Shown in pieces: positions 34,294 through 42,623 of a stretch of DNA of 59,359 bases. Numbering within the stretch: the first letter of the stretch is position 1; each line of letters opens with the position of its first letter. The DNA is from JACJWR01 sp964627505. GTDB lineage: Bacteria; Actinomycetota; Actinomycetes; S36-B12; UBA10799. The position numbers and the translations under genes were made by a program. The notes below the pieces were generated by a model. It ran no database searches. It worked only from the letters and a program-made list of their open reading frames with translations, and was not told the DNA's origin. The stretch lies in assembly GCA_964627505.1 (NCBI GenBank), contig CAZVKB010000005.1, forward strand, positions 1 through 59,359, given 5' to 3'.

Positions 34294-35898
34294 GTGAACA
34301 TGGACGCACGTCCACCCCAACGGGGTTCCACCCGTGGGTTGCCGTCGTCATGGCCACCACCCGCGCCGGAGACCGTGCCACCGCCACCTGCCAAAGGACG
34401 CGGTCGCCGGGCGGCCGCTTTCGCGATTGTCGGGGTGCTGCTCGCGAATGTGCTCGTAGCTGCTGGATTGCTTGCTAGCGGCGTTCTCCCGTGGCAGTTC
34501 GCCACAGCCGCCGCGAAAGAAACCGGCCAACCGCCGCTGGAAATCAGCGCGGCGGCCTCACCCGCGGCGTCCACCGTGACCGCCACCATGGCGACCGAGG
34601 TGCCGGGCTTCACCGGGGCGGCCGCGAGCAATCTGGGCGCAGGTGTTGCCGCGGCTTATCCCTGTGAGATTTCCGCCCCCGCCCAATCTGTCCTCGGCCA
34701 GTACCGCACCTACAGTGCCGGCGCCACGAGCGTGACCGCCACGACATCCGTGTACCCGACCGGTTCCGGTCCTTGGGTTATGGAAACGATGGCCGCCCAG
34801 CTCGCCGATTGCGCCGACCGCCGCGGAGAAGTCAACCGGGCTGGCAATGTGGAGGAGCTCGGGGTCAGGGCTGTCACCGCGGAACTCCCCTCCGGCACGC
34901 TCTATCTCGCGCGACGCGGAGATGTCATCCTGCGGGTCAGCGGCCCACGCGAACAAGCTGAAGCTGTGGTGACCGCACTGGATGCCACCCTGGCCAGCAA
35001 TTTGACGGCGTGTGCCGATCCGGTGGGATCTGTGGGTGACGAAAGGCGCAATCCTTGGCTGGCTGACGTTCCCTACCAGGGTCTACTGGCGGACCTGGCT
35101 GTGACCGTCGATCCGTTGGGTCCGCCCGCACCTCCCATGGGGGTCACTGCCGTTGCGCTCGACACGCCGGCGCCGGACCTCCCGACCGTGGTGGTTCCGG
35201 ATCGTCCCGCCGATCCGGTGTGGCCAGCCGAACTTCCTGCCCCAGTGATCAAGCCCACCGCACCGACCAGTCCGGGGGTCGAACCAGTGAGCACTGTGAT
35301 CAAGGTGCCCGAAATCGATACCGTGGGACCGGTCTGCGGCTGGGGTTACACGCTCACCGCTGCCCCCGATGTCAACCCCGCCGAGATCGCGGAACGCAAG
35401 TCGACGCTCGCCCTCGCCGCGCGGAGCAATCTGCTGGCGCGGCAGCAGGCATGGCGACCCGCGGTGCTGACTTTCTATCAGGACTGGGCCACGTATCAGA
35501 CCGCCGTGAACGCCTACCAGCGCTATGCATCTTCGGTATCTGCGGTCGCAGTTGCCTGGTCAGTTATTTCCGAGCAGCGCAAGGCTTACCGCGCGGCACT
35601 TGCCGCGTACGAGCGGGCAATTGTCGCGCGCGATGAGTTCCTGGCCGAGCAGACCGCCGCCAGAACTGCGTATGACGCGGAGGTGGCGGCCTGCTTGATC
35701 CCCGTGCCCACGCCGACTGCGCCCACCCCAAGCACCAGCCCGGGTGCAACCCCCGAGGCCACTCCGACGCCGACGCCGACGCCGACGCCAGTGCGGATCT
35801 GTCCGCCGATCCGACCGGCGATCCTGGACCAGTTGCCACCCACGGTGCCGCTGCAGCCGACCCCTCCGCCAGATCCACGGCCAGTGGACGCCCGCTGA
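34294..35898 (+). CDS. membrane-anchored secreted protein of unknown function with Thr-Pro-rich tail
   Basis: A 534-aa protein I do not recognise. A Pro/Arg-rich cytosolic start is followed by one helix (AAAFAIVGVLLANVLVAAGLL), so most of it should face outward. Residues about 110-240 form a compact domain with paired cysteines (AAYPCEI, LADCADR, LTACADP). A Pro/Val-rich linker comes next. Residues 350-460 are Ala/Tyr/Gln-rich helix, probably coiled coil (YQTAVNAYQRYASSVSAVA). The tail has a TPTPTPTP run and cysteines (AACLIP, RICPPI). GTG at 34294 has GGAG 5 nt upstream; ATG at 34300 is the alternative. It is divergent from the PBP gene, suggesting an envelope role. Confidence 0.7.
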   Translation: MNMDARPPQRGSTRGLPSSWPPPAPETVPPPPAKGRGRRAAAFAIVGVLLANVLVAAGLLASGVLPWQFATAAAKETGQPPLEISAAASPAASTVTATMATEVPGFTGAAASNLGAGVAAAYPCEISAPAQSVLGQYRTYSAGATSVTATTSVYPTGSGPWVMETMAAQLADCADRRGEVNRAGNVEELGVRAVTAELPSGTLYLARRGDVILRVSGPREQAEAVVTALDATLASNLTACADPVGSVGDERRNPWLADVPYQGLLADLAVTVDPLGPPAPPMGVTAVALDTPAPDLPTVVVPDRPADPVWPAELPAPVIKPTAPTSPGVEPVSTVIKVPEIDTVGPVCGWGYTLTAAPDVNPAEIAERKSTLALAARSNLLARQQAWRPAVLTFYQDWATYQTAVNAYQRYASSVSAVAVAWSVISEQRKAYRAALAAYERAIVARDEFLAEQTAARTAYDAEVAACLIPVPTPTAPTPSTSPGATPEATPTPTPTPTPVRICPPIRPAILDQLPPTVPLQPTPPPDPRPVDAR

Positions 35899-35960
35899 AC
35901 TCAGTTGAACAGTTCGGCTGCGTGCTGACCTGGCTGGATCACCCACCTCGGGCAAGGTGC

Positions 35961-37280
35961 TCAAAGCGGCGGTCGCTGCCGCGCCCGTGCCCGGCGCGCG
36001 ACGGCTTGCCACACAACGATCAACAGCGCGAGATTGAGCAGTGCACTTGCGGGCAAGCCCAGTGCACCGGCGCCCCACCAAGTGCCAAAGCCAGTTGCGC
36101 AGATGCTCAGCACCACCACGCCGCCGGTGAGGGAGGTCAGCAAGGGTGGAGCCCGCCAGACCCCGGGCACTCGGTCGATCCGCGCCGCCACCCAGCCGGC
36201 GAACCCGGCCACGAGCCACGCCCCCACAAGCACCAGAACCACTACCAGCACATGCACTACCCACCACCACAATGTCAACGGCGCGGCTCGCATGCCGCAG
36301 GCAAAGGCGACCAGCGCGGCAACCGCCACCAGCGGGATGTGCCAGAGGTAGATGCCCATCGCCCGAGCACCGACGATTGCCACTGGCACCCACACGGCGT
36401 CGTGTCGGAAGAGTTGGGTGAGGGGTCGCCACAGCACCCCGATGACACAGATCTGGGCAACGCCATACAGCGCCAACACGACACTCGGCGGCGAGAGGTT
36501 TGACAGTTCCGAGTCCCCGGCCACCGTGATCAACGACTGTGAGTAGGGCCCAAAAATCGCCACCGCCATGGAGCAGCTCAGGGCGATCAACGCGGCCACG
36601 ATCATCTTCCAGGCGGCCTGGGTGCGCAGCAGCGGAAGTTGATACCCCCACTGATGCAGCCATCCCCACACCAGGAGCAGATTGCACCAACCGATCCAGG
36701 TCGGGGCGCCGACGATGCGAGCGACGTCTACGAGCACGATCACCACGAACCACACCGACAACGTGAGCACTGGTCGGGTGCGCCACCGCGCGGTCAGCGG
36801 CACGGCTGTGATCACTAGCAGATACACGCCCGCGAACCACAGCAGGAACGAGAGAAATCGCCCTGCCGTCACCACCGTGCCGCCGGCGAATTGCCCGGTG
36901 GCAGCGGCCACCGGAAGCAGCAGCACCGTCCATACGGCGGCATACAGCAGGATCGGGCTGAGGAGTCCCCGAGTCCGACTGCGCCAAAACTCGGCCGCAC
37001 CGTGCCGCTGCCACGAGGCCATGTTGCTCACGGCACCCGCCGCGAAAAACAGCGGCAATACCTGGAACAGCCACGACACCCACACCAACGATGGCGCGGT
37101 CTCTAACACGTTGCCGATGCTGCCGGATGGAGAGACGTGCCAAGCCAGGCTGTGCCCGGCGACCACGGCGAGCAACGCGCACGCTTTCACCGCATCCAAC
37201 ACTCGATCGCGCCCGAGTGTGGCCTGCACGACGCGGGCTCGGACGCCTCGAGCCGTGCTGGTGGGAGCCTGATTCGTCAC
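35961..37280 (-). CDS. acyltransferase 3 family membrane protein
   Basis: A 439-aa integral membrane protein with about ten helices. The N-terminus RDRVLDAVKACALLAVVAGHSLAWH matches the acyltransferase-3 signature (RDxxLDxxRAxAxxxVVxGH), with the catalytic-type His in AGHSLAWH. Such proteins O-acetylate or acylate sugars, lipids or antibiotics at the membrane. The substrate is unknown. The start is a GTG. It is divergent from the SulP gene and converges with the hypothetical at 34294. Confidence 0.85.
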   Translation of the reverse strand: MTNQAPTSTARGVRARVVQATLGRDRVLDAVKACALLAVVAGHSLAWHVSPSGSIGNVLETAPSLVWVSWLFQVLPLFFAAGAVSNMASWQRHGAAEFWRSRTRGLLSPILLYAAVWTVLLLPVAAATGQFAGGTVVTAGRFLSFLLWFAGVYLLVITAVPLTARWRTRPVLTLSVWFVVIVLVDVARIVGAPTWIGWCNLLLVWGWLHQWGYQLPLLRTQAAWKMIVAALIALSCSMAVAIFGPYSQSLITVAGDSELSNLSPPSVVLALYGVAQICVIGVLWRPLTQLFRHDAVWVPVAIVGARAMGIYLWHIPLVAVAALVAFACGMRAAPLTLWWWVVHVLVVVLVLVGAWLVAGFAGWVAARIDRVPGVWRAPPLLTSLTGGVVVLSICATGFGTWWGAGALGLPASALLNLALLIVVWQAVARRARARQRPPL

Positions 37281-37397
37281 GCAGTCACAGCATCACAGAT
37301 CGTCAGGCAGATGCAAGAGTCATCGGCTATTCACCTGGAGTTCACCCCTGATTACGGCTACGCTTCCGCCACTGGCCAAACCGGGAGGTGAAACACC

Positions 37398-39044
37398 GTG
37401 CAATTTTCGCTCGCCGACACATTCGGCAAGATGGAACCCAAGACCTGGGTCACCATGGGCAATCTAGTGGCGGGCATCTCGGTGGGCGCGTACCTCATCC
37501 CGCAGGCGATGGCCTATGGCAGTTTGGCTGGCGTCGGCGCCACCGTGGGGTTGGCAACTGCAATCGTGCCACTCGTGGCATATGCCCTAATCGGCAAGCA
37601 CAAATGGATGTCAGTGGGGCCAGAGTCATCTGTTGCGCTGATGGCCGCAGCTGCAGTCGGACCGGTCGCACTGGCGAACAACATGGACCCCGCGCTGCTA
37701 CTCCCGGTGATGGCCTCCATCGTGGGCGTAGTCCTGATTATCGGCCGCCTGATCAAAGCTGCGTTCCTCGCCGACTTGTTGTCGCTGCCAGTGCTCGTGG
37801 GGTATCTCACCGGGATCGCGGTGTTGATGATGATGTCCCAATTGACCAAACTCACCGGGATCGAGGCCAACACCGAAGATCTGTGGACATTGCTCACCAC
37901 CACCGTGTGGACCATGCCCGATTGGGGCATGCTGACGGTCGGTTTGATCGTCACTGCGATCGCTTGGGTCGGACCCAAGATCTCACCCCGTTTCCCGGGT
38001 GCCGTGGTGGCGCTGGCTGTGTCGATTCCGCTGGGCATTTGGGCTGGCATCCCCACCATCGGCCCAGTTGCGAGTGCGCTGCCGCAATTCGCCGTCCCGG
38101 ACGTGTCGTGGGATCTCGTGCAGTCGTTGGTTTGGCCAGCTGCCACAGTGGCGGCCGTCGCTTTCACCGATGTCATGATCACAGCGCGCGCCATCAACGA
38201 CGGCACCCGCGTCAATGATGAACGCGAAATGCTCGGGCTCGGGGGCGCGCAGCTCGCCACGGGTTTCTTCGGCGGCTACCCCGTGTCGGCGTCGTCGTCA
38301 CGCACCGCCTTGGCCCGCGCCTCAGGTGCCACGAGCAAGCACTACGCGCTACTCGTAGTCGCCATGCTCATCATCGCCCCGCTGCTGTTGGGGGGTCTGC
38401 TGGCTCGGATCCCGCAAGCTGCTTTGGCCGGCATCATCCTGTATGCGGCGATTTCGTTGATTGAGGTCAAGCAGTGGCGCAAGTTGCGGGTTCTGCACCG
38501 CAACGAGTTGCTCATCGCAGCCCTGTGCACACTCACGGTGTTGTTCTTCGGCATTCTCACCGGCATTGTGTTCGCGATCGCAGCGTCGATCTTCGCCTTC
38601 CTGGCCCGGATCTCACGACCAAACGCGTCCGTCCTTGGATTCACCCCCGAGGGCGACTCGCTGCATGCGGTGGACAAACACGACCACGTCGAGATCGTGC
38701 CGGAACTCGTGGTCTTCCGGTACGAAGCGCCGCTGTTCTTCGTCAATGCACCGGACTTCTTCGATGAAGCAATCGATGCGCTTGAGCCCGATACTCGGGT
38801 CATGGTCATCAATATGGAAGCCTCCCCCAACCTCGACACCACCAGTTTGGACACACTCGAAGAGCTCGCGGCGTATGTGCATAGCCGCGGGGTTGAGTTG
38901 TGGTTGGCGCGTACCCGACACGACGTCATGGAACTGCTACGCAAACACGGTGTGTACGAGACCATCGGCGGCGGGAACTTCTACGACACCATGGCTGGTG
39001 CGGTCGAAGTCTTCAAGGAGCGCCAGGCGATCGCCTTGGAGTAG
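37398..39044 (+). CDS. SulP family anion transporter with STAS domain
   Basis: A 548-aa permease of the SLC26/SulP family. The N-terminal membrane part opens with AGISVGAYLIPQAMAYGSLAG, the family signature. About eleven more helices follow, including SVGPESSVALMAAAAVG and GGYPVSASSSRTALARASG. The cytosolic STAS domain (VINMEASPNLDTTSLDTLEEL) ends the protein. Substrates in the family are sulfate, bicarbonate or dicarboxylates; none can be chosen here. The GTG at 37398 has GGGAGG about 9 nt upstream. Confidence 0.93.
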   Translation: MQFSLADTFGKMEPKTWVTMGNLVAGISVGAYLIPQAMAYGSLAGVGATVGLATAIVPLVAYALIGKHKWMSVGPESSVALMAAAAVGPVALANNMDPALLLPVMASIVGVVLIIGRLIKAAFLADLLSLPVLVGYLTGIAVLMMMSQLTKLTGIEANTEDLWTLLTTTVWTMPDWGMLTVGLIVTAIAWVGPKISPRFPGAVVALAVSIPLGIWAGIPTIGPVASALPQFAVPDVSWDLVQSLVWPAATVAAVAFTDVMITARAINDGTRVNDEREMLGLGGAQLATGFFGGYPVSASSSRTALARASGATSKHYALLVVAMLIIAPLLLGGLLARIPQAALAGIILYAAISLIEVKQWRKLRVLHRNELLIAALCTLTVLFFGILTGIVFAIAASIFAFLARISRPNASVLGFTPEGDSLHAVDKHDHVEIVPELVVFRYEAPLFFVNAPDFFDEAIDALEPDTRVMVINMEASPNLDTTSLDTLEELAAYVHSRGVELWLARTRHDVMELLRKHGVYETIGGGNFYDTMAGAVEVFKERQAIALE

Positions 39045-39061
39045 CGGTCTTCGCGTCCCCG

Positions 39062-40243
39062 TCAGTAGCGGGCAACTCCGCGGTTGAGCGCCACCATGGC
39101 TTCGGTCAGCCCGTCGATGCTCATCGGAAACATCTCAAAGACTCCCCCGACATCCTCGATCGACGTCCCGCGCCATCTGGACGTGTGCTCCGGATTGAGC
39201 CAGACACTCTGCGGAAAATGCTCCCGTAGCATGCGCAACCACCCCAACCCGCTGATGCCCTCAATGTCATCCGGAGCTGCCGGCGTGCGCATGTGGAGTT
39301 CGTAATCGGCCATGTAGGCATCCCCCACCATGATCAACTTGTAGTGGGGCGGGTAGCGGCGCAGCACATCATGCAGCCAGACGGGCTCGGTGAAGCGCTC
39401 TGTCTCAAACACCTTGCCATAGGGAACGTTATGGAAGTAATAGGTCTGTAGGTCCTTGAAGTGGGTGGATTTCTTCGTCGCGCTGAACAGTTGCGACACC
39501 AGGTGCGCGTACGGAGTCATGGACCCGCCCACATCAGCCATCAGGATCACGTGGGTATCGGGACGACGCGGCGCCCGCGTGACAACTTCGATGTCGCCCG
39601 CATTGCGCGCGGTGGCATCGATGGTGCTGTCCATGTCGAGTTCAAGCGCCGCGCCCTCGCGCACGAATGCCCGCAACCGACGCAACGCAATCTCAAACTG
39701 CCGAATGTCCAGGGTGACATCTGAGCGATACCCCCGATAAGCCCGCGCATCGGCAATCCGCAGCGCCGCTCGACCGCCGCCGGAACTGCCGGTGCTCAAT
39801 CCGGCGGCAGCACTTCCTCCCTGCCCGTGCGGTGACTTGCCACCGGTCCCAATCCAGTAGTTGCCACCGTCGTGTCGCTCGGTCTGCTCCGCCAGTCGGG
39901 CTTTGAACAGCTCCCGCCACTGGGCAATCTGCTCGGCGCTCGGCGCTTGCTGATCTTCGGCGATCTCGGCTGTGCGGCGAACCTTATCCAGCCATTCCAG
40001 CAATTCCTCCGGAAGCGCCGGCAGTTGACCGTCCGCACCTGCGAACTCAGCAAGAAATGCCTGGTCAAAGGCATCTAACTGCCCTTCGTGATGCACGAGA
40101 ATCGCCCGAGCGACGTGATAAAACCCATCCAACGAATGCCCATGCACACCACGAGCCAAAGCATCCGCGAGCGCCACCGTCTCGGTGACCCCGACTTTCA
40201 CACCCGCTTCCCGCAGGCGGTAGACGAACCCGATGAACACCAC
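39062..40243 (-). CDS. VWA domain protein, CoxE-like
   Basis: A 393-aa soluble protein with a von Willebrand A domain in its C-terminal half. The metal-ion site motif is ILMADVGGSMTPYAHL, a DxGxS variant common in CoxE-type proteins. The N-terminal half (GVTETVALADALARGVHGH and FRLAEQT-like helices) is the CoxE-like helical region. Its GTG start follows the MoxR stop with no gap (TGA-GTG). MoxR-VWA pairs act as chaperones that load metals or remodel enzyme complexes; no client gene such as coxL is visible nearby. Confidence 0.87.
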   Translation of the reverse strand: MVFIGFVYRLREAGVKVGVTETVALADALARGVHGHSLDGFYHVARAILVHHEGQLDAFDQAFLAEFAGADGQLPALPEELLEWLDKVRRTAEIAEDQQAPSAEQIAQWRELFKARLAEQTERHDGGNYWIGTGGKSPHGQGGSAAAGLSTGSSGGGRAALRIADARAYRGYRSDVTLDIRQFEIALRRLRAFVREGAALELDMDSTIDATARNAGDIEVVTRAPRRPDTHVILMADVGGSMTPYAHLVSQLFSATKKSTHFKDLQTYYFHNVPYGKVFETERFTEPVWLHDVLRRYPPHYKLIMVGDAYMADYELHMRTPAAPDDIEGISGLGWLRMLREHFPQSVWLNPEHTSRWRGTSIEDVGGVFEMFPMSIDGLTEAMVALNRGVARY

Positions 40244-41158
40244 TCACATCCGGTATCGCGGACGGCTGCGACCGGCAGCGGCTTCGGTGAAGACCTCCAG
40301 GTCCTGCTCCTTCTTCAGCAAGGTCCCCAGATAGGGCACCTGGCCGGGCAGGCTGACCTCATCGATCCCTCGGCTGCGCAAGACGGCAATCCAGTCGACG
40401 AGTTCGGAGGTGGAGGGACGCTTCCGAATACCCGTCATCCGACGCAATCCAAAAAAGACATCCAAGGCGGCGGTCAGCAGTTCCCCGTTCACTCCCGGGT
40501 GATGCACCTCCACGATCCGCGCCATGAGGTCACGGTCGGGAAAGTCGATGAAATGAAAGACACAGCGGCGCAAAAATGCGTCCGGGAGTTCCTTCTCGGC
40601 ATTGCTAGTGATGATGACGATCGGCCGTTTCCGGGCCGCCACGACATCGCCGGTTTCCGCCACCGTGAACCGCATCCGGTCGAGTTCGTGGAGGAGGTCG
40701 TTGGGAAACTCCACATCGGCCTTGTCGATCTCGTCGATCAGCAACACCACGCGAGCCTCGGACTGAAACGCCCGACCCATCGGCCCCATGTGGATGTACT
40801 CGCGAATGTCTCGGACATCGTGATCACCGAAGCGGCTGTCATAGAGCCGCTGCACAGTGTCGTAGTGGTACAGCCCGTCCTGGGCACGAGTGGTGCTCTT
40901 GACATGCCACGTGATGAGTTCGGCCTCTGCGGCTTCGGCCACTGCCTCCGCCAGCAAGGTCTTCCCGGTGCCGGGTTCGCCGCGCACGAGCAACGGTTTC
41001 TCGAGCACCAGAGCACAGGCGACGGCCGCTTCCAGCGCGTCATTGGTCAGGTAAGAATCCGTGCCGGTGAAGGCACCGAAACCGGCGAACCCAGCATCGC
41101 TGCCGTCACCCCCAAACGTGGAAGTTGCGAAGTCCGAACCGGGTGGAAAAGTGTTCAT
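40244..41158 (-). CDS. MoxR family AAA+ ATPase
   Basis: A 304-aa AAA+ ATPase. Walker A is GEPGTGKTLLAEA, Walker B VVLLIDEIDKAD, sensor 1 IVIITSNAEKELPDAFLRRC. It pairs with the VWA protein encoded directly downstream. The ATG at 41158 (MNTFPPGSDF) is chosen because a TATGAT box ends 6 nt before it. A GTG seven codons upstream (41179) is less likely, as it would precede that promoter. Confidence 0.92.
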   Translation of the reverse strand: MNTFPPGSDFATSTFGGDGSDAGFAGFGAFTGTDSYLTNDALEAAVACALVLEKPLLVRGEPGTGKTLLAEAVAEAAEAELITWHVKSTTRAQDGLYHYDTVQRLYDSRFGDHDVRDIREYIHMGPMGRAFQSEARVVLLIDEIDKADVEFPNDLLHELDRMRFTVAETGDVVAARKRPIVIITSNAEKELPDAFLRRCVFHFIDFPDRDLMARIVEVHHPGVNGELLTAALDVFFGLRRMTGIRKRPSTSELVDWIAVLRSRGIDEVSLPGQVPYLGTLLKKEQDLEVFTEAAAGRSRPRYRM

Positions 41159-41164
41159 TGCCTG

Positions 41165-41170
41165 ATCATA
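41165..41170 (-). promoter_or_regulatory. -10 box (TATGAT) of the moxR-VWA operon
   Basis: TATGAT on the minus strand, 6 nt before the MoxR ATG. It is the closest match to the consensus -10 among the boxes in this window. Confidence 0.5.
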
Positions 41171-41288
41171 GGCGCGCACCTCTATTCGCCGCCTCAGCCA
41201 CGGCCATCACCGACAACTGCCGGGATTGTCATGCCGTCTGGGCGCACACTCACCAGTGCCCACCTTCGCCGGGAGGAGGAGAAAATCC

Positions 41289-42452
41289 TCACACCGTCAA
41301 CGCGCCGATCACCAGGAACACCGCGGTCAACGGCACCACGACCACAGTTACCGCCGTCGCAACTGTGAGTGAGCAGGTGGACCAGTCGTGCTTGGGCGGC
41401 CGATCCGGCTGCCCGAAGTGCCCACGTGCCACCAAGATTGCCGCCGCCACAAGTCCGATCCCAACCAGCAGCAACACACCGGCCGCCGCAATCACCCCCG
41501 GAAAAAGGATCATGATCGCTGGGGGCAACGTCTGCAGTGCCCCCAGGGCACCCACGATCAGCAGATAGAAGTTGCGCATCAGCACCGCCAGAGCGATCAC
41601 CGCCACGACAGTGGCCAGCGCAAAGTACACGCCCGCAGGCACCGAGGCCATCGTCGCGGAACCGAACACCATCACCACCGCACCGAGCACCATGCCCAAC
41701 ATCGGCGGCCGGATCCTGCGGGCCCACGAGAACATCAACCACACCAAGCCCACCGTCCAGATCGCTGCCCCTGGCAGAAATTCCGTGATCGGCGGCACCT
41801 CCGGGTTGTAGAGGTCACCGGCCGGTCCCGGAATCATCGAAACTGCGACTCCGGTGCTGATCACGAGCGCAGCAAACACGGCCGCATGCTGCAGAGCCCG
41901 CGGCTGCCACCACCACACGGCCAACCCGAGCAGGCCACCGCTGATCACCGCAGTGAGCAGCACGGCGTCTTCGCGCCAATCGAGAACGTCGTAGGCGACC
42001 ATCGCCGCGGCACCGCCAAACGTGACGCACGCGGCGAGCCACAGCACTGAGCGCAACCGGTCACCGGCGGTGTTGGGCACTGCGGGCACGAGCCGTCCGG
42101 CCCCGAGCAACCCGGCGGTGCACAGCAACGCCAGGGCCATTCGGACGGCTGCGGGGATATCCGACCAGAACCGCCCCACAATCAACCCGATCGCCACCAC
42201 GACCACCACACCGCCGAGGTAGCCCAACGCTTCCACCGCCAGTGACGCGAGATGACCCGGTGCACCGCGGCGCTGCGCCGCTTTCGCGTGCAACGCCCAC
42301 TCGGCGTGCGGGTCGCTGCTCAACTGCTGCTGCTGTTCGCTGGTGAGCAAACCCTCGGTCTGCCACAGCCGCAGTAAATCCGCGACAGTCGCAATGTCTG
42401 AAGTTCCCCGGGGGTCGGCGTGCGGCTCGGCGGGGGTGCTGTGAATGGTCAT
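41289..42452 (-). CDS. multi-pass membrane protein, DUF2157-like
   Basis: A 387-aa protein. Residues 1-75 are a soluble domain with a helix pair (LLRLWQTEGLLTSEQQQQLS). About ten hydrophobic helices follow, starting ALGYLGGVVVVVAIGLIVG. A soluble domain with LVxxGxLTxEQ followed by paired helices is the DUF2157 layout. Function is unknown. GGGAGGTG lies about 5 nt before the ATG. It is upstream of moxR on the same strand but 130 bp away, and moxR has its own -10 box. Confidence 0.72.
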   Translation of the reverse strand: MTIHSTPAEPHADPRGTSDIATVADLLRLWQTEGLLTSEQQQQLSSDPHAEWALHAKAAQRRGAPGHLASLAVEALGYLGGVVVVVAIGLIVGRFWSDIPAAVRMALALLCTAGLLGAGRLVPAVPNTAGDRLRSVLWLAACVTFGGAAAMVAYDVLDWREDAVLLTAVISGGLLGLAVWWWQPRALQHAAVFAALVISTGVAVSMIPGPAGDLYNPEVPPITEFLPGAAIWTVGLVWLMFSWARRIRPPMLGMVLGAVVMVFGSATMASVPAGVYFALATVVAVIALAVLMRNFYLLIVGALGALQTLPPAIMILFPGVIAAAGVLLLVGIGLVAAAILVARGHFGQPDRPPKHDWSTCSLTVATAVTVVVVPLTAVFLVIGALTV

Positions 42453-42623
42453 GGCACACCTCCCACCCCCATCGTCTCGCTAGTACTGGATGTCACACGC
42501 GCACTGCCCGTCGAACGCGTCCGATCGGGCGACGCTGATCTCGGAAACCGCCCGCCGACGTTGCTGCCACGACGGTACCTGGCAGACTTCAGAGCATCAC
42601 GTCCATCGCCTGTGAGGATCGCC

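Noticed and set aside
35767..35790. Tandem gacgcc-type 6-bp units as a possible repeat element or phase-variable tract.
   Set aside because: The units are few and encode Thr-Pro in frame; a 6-bp unit keeps the frame, so it cannot switch expression.
35560..37182. A 540-codon open frame on the minus strand across the acyltransferase gene and beyond.
   Set aside because: It is out of frame with the clear membrane protein at 35961-37280 and its product is Arg/Gly-rich nonsense typical of a high-GC shadow frame.
42420..42623. Upstream extension of fadH to 42420.
   Set aside because: It overlaps the divergent DUF2157-like gene, and the ATG at 42624 has a good ribosome site and gives the normal FadH length.
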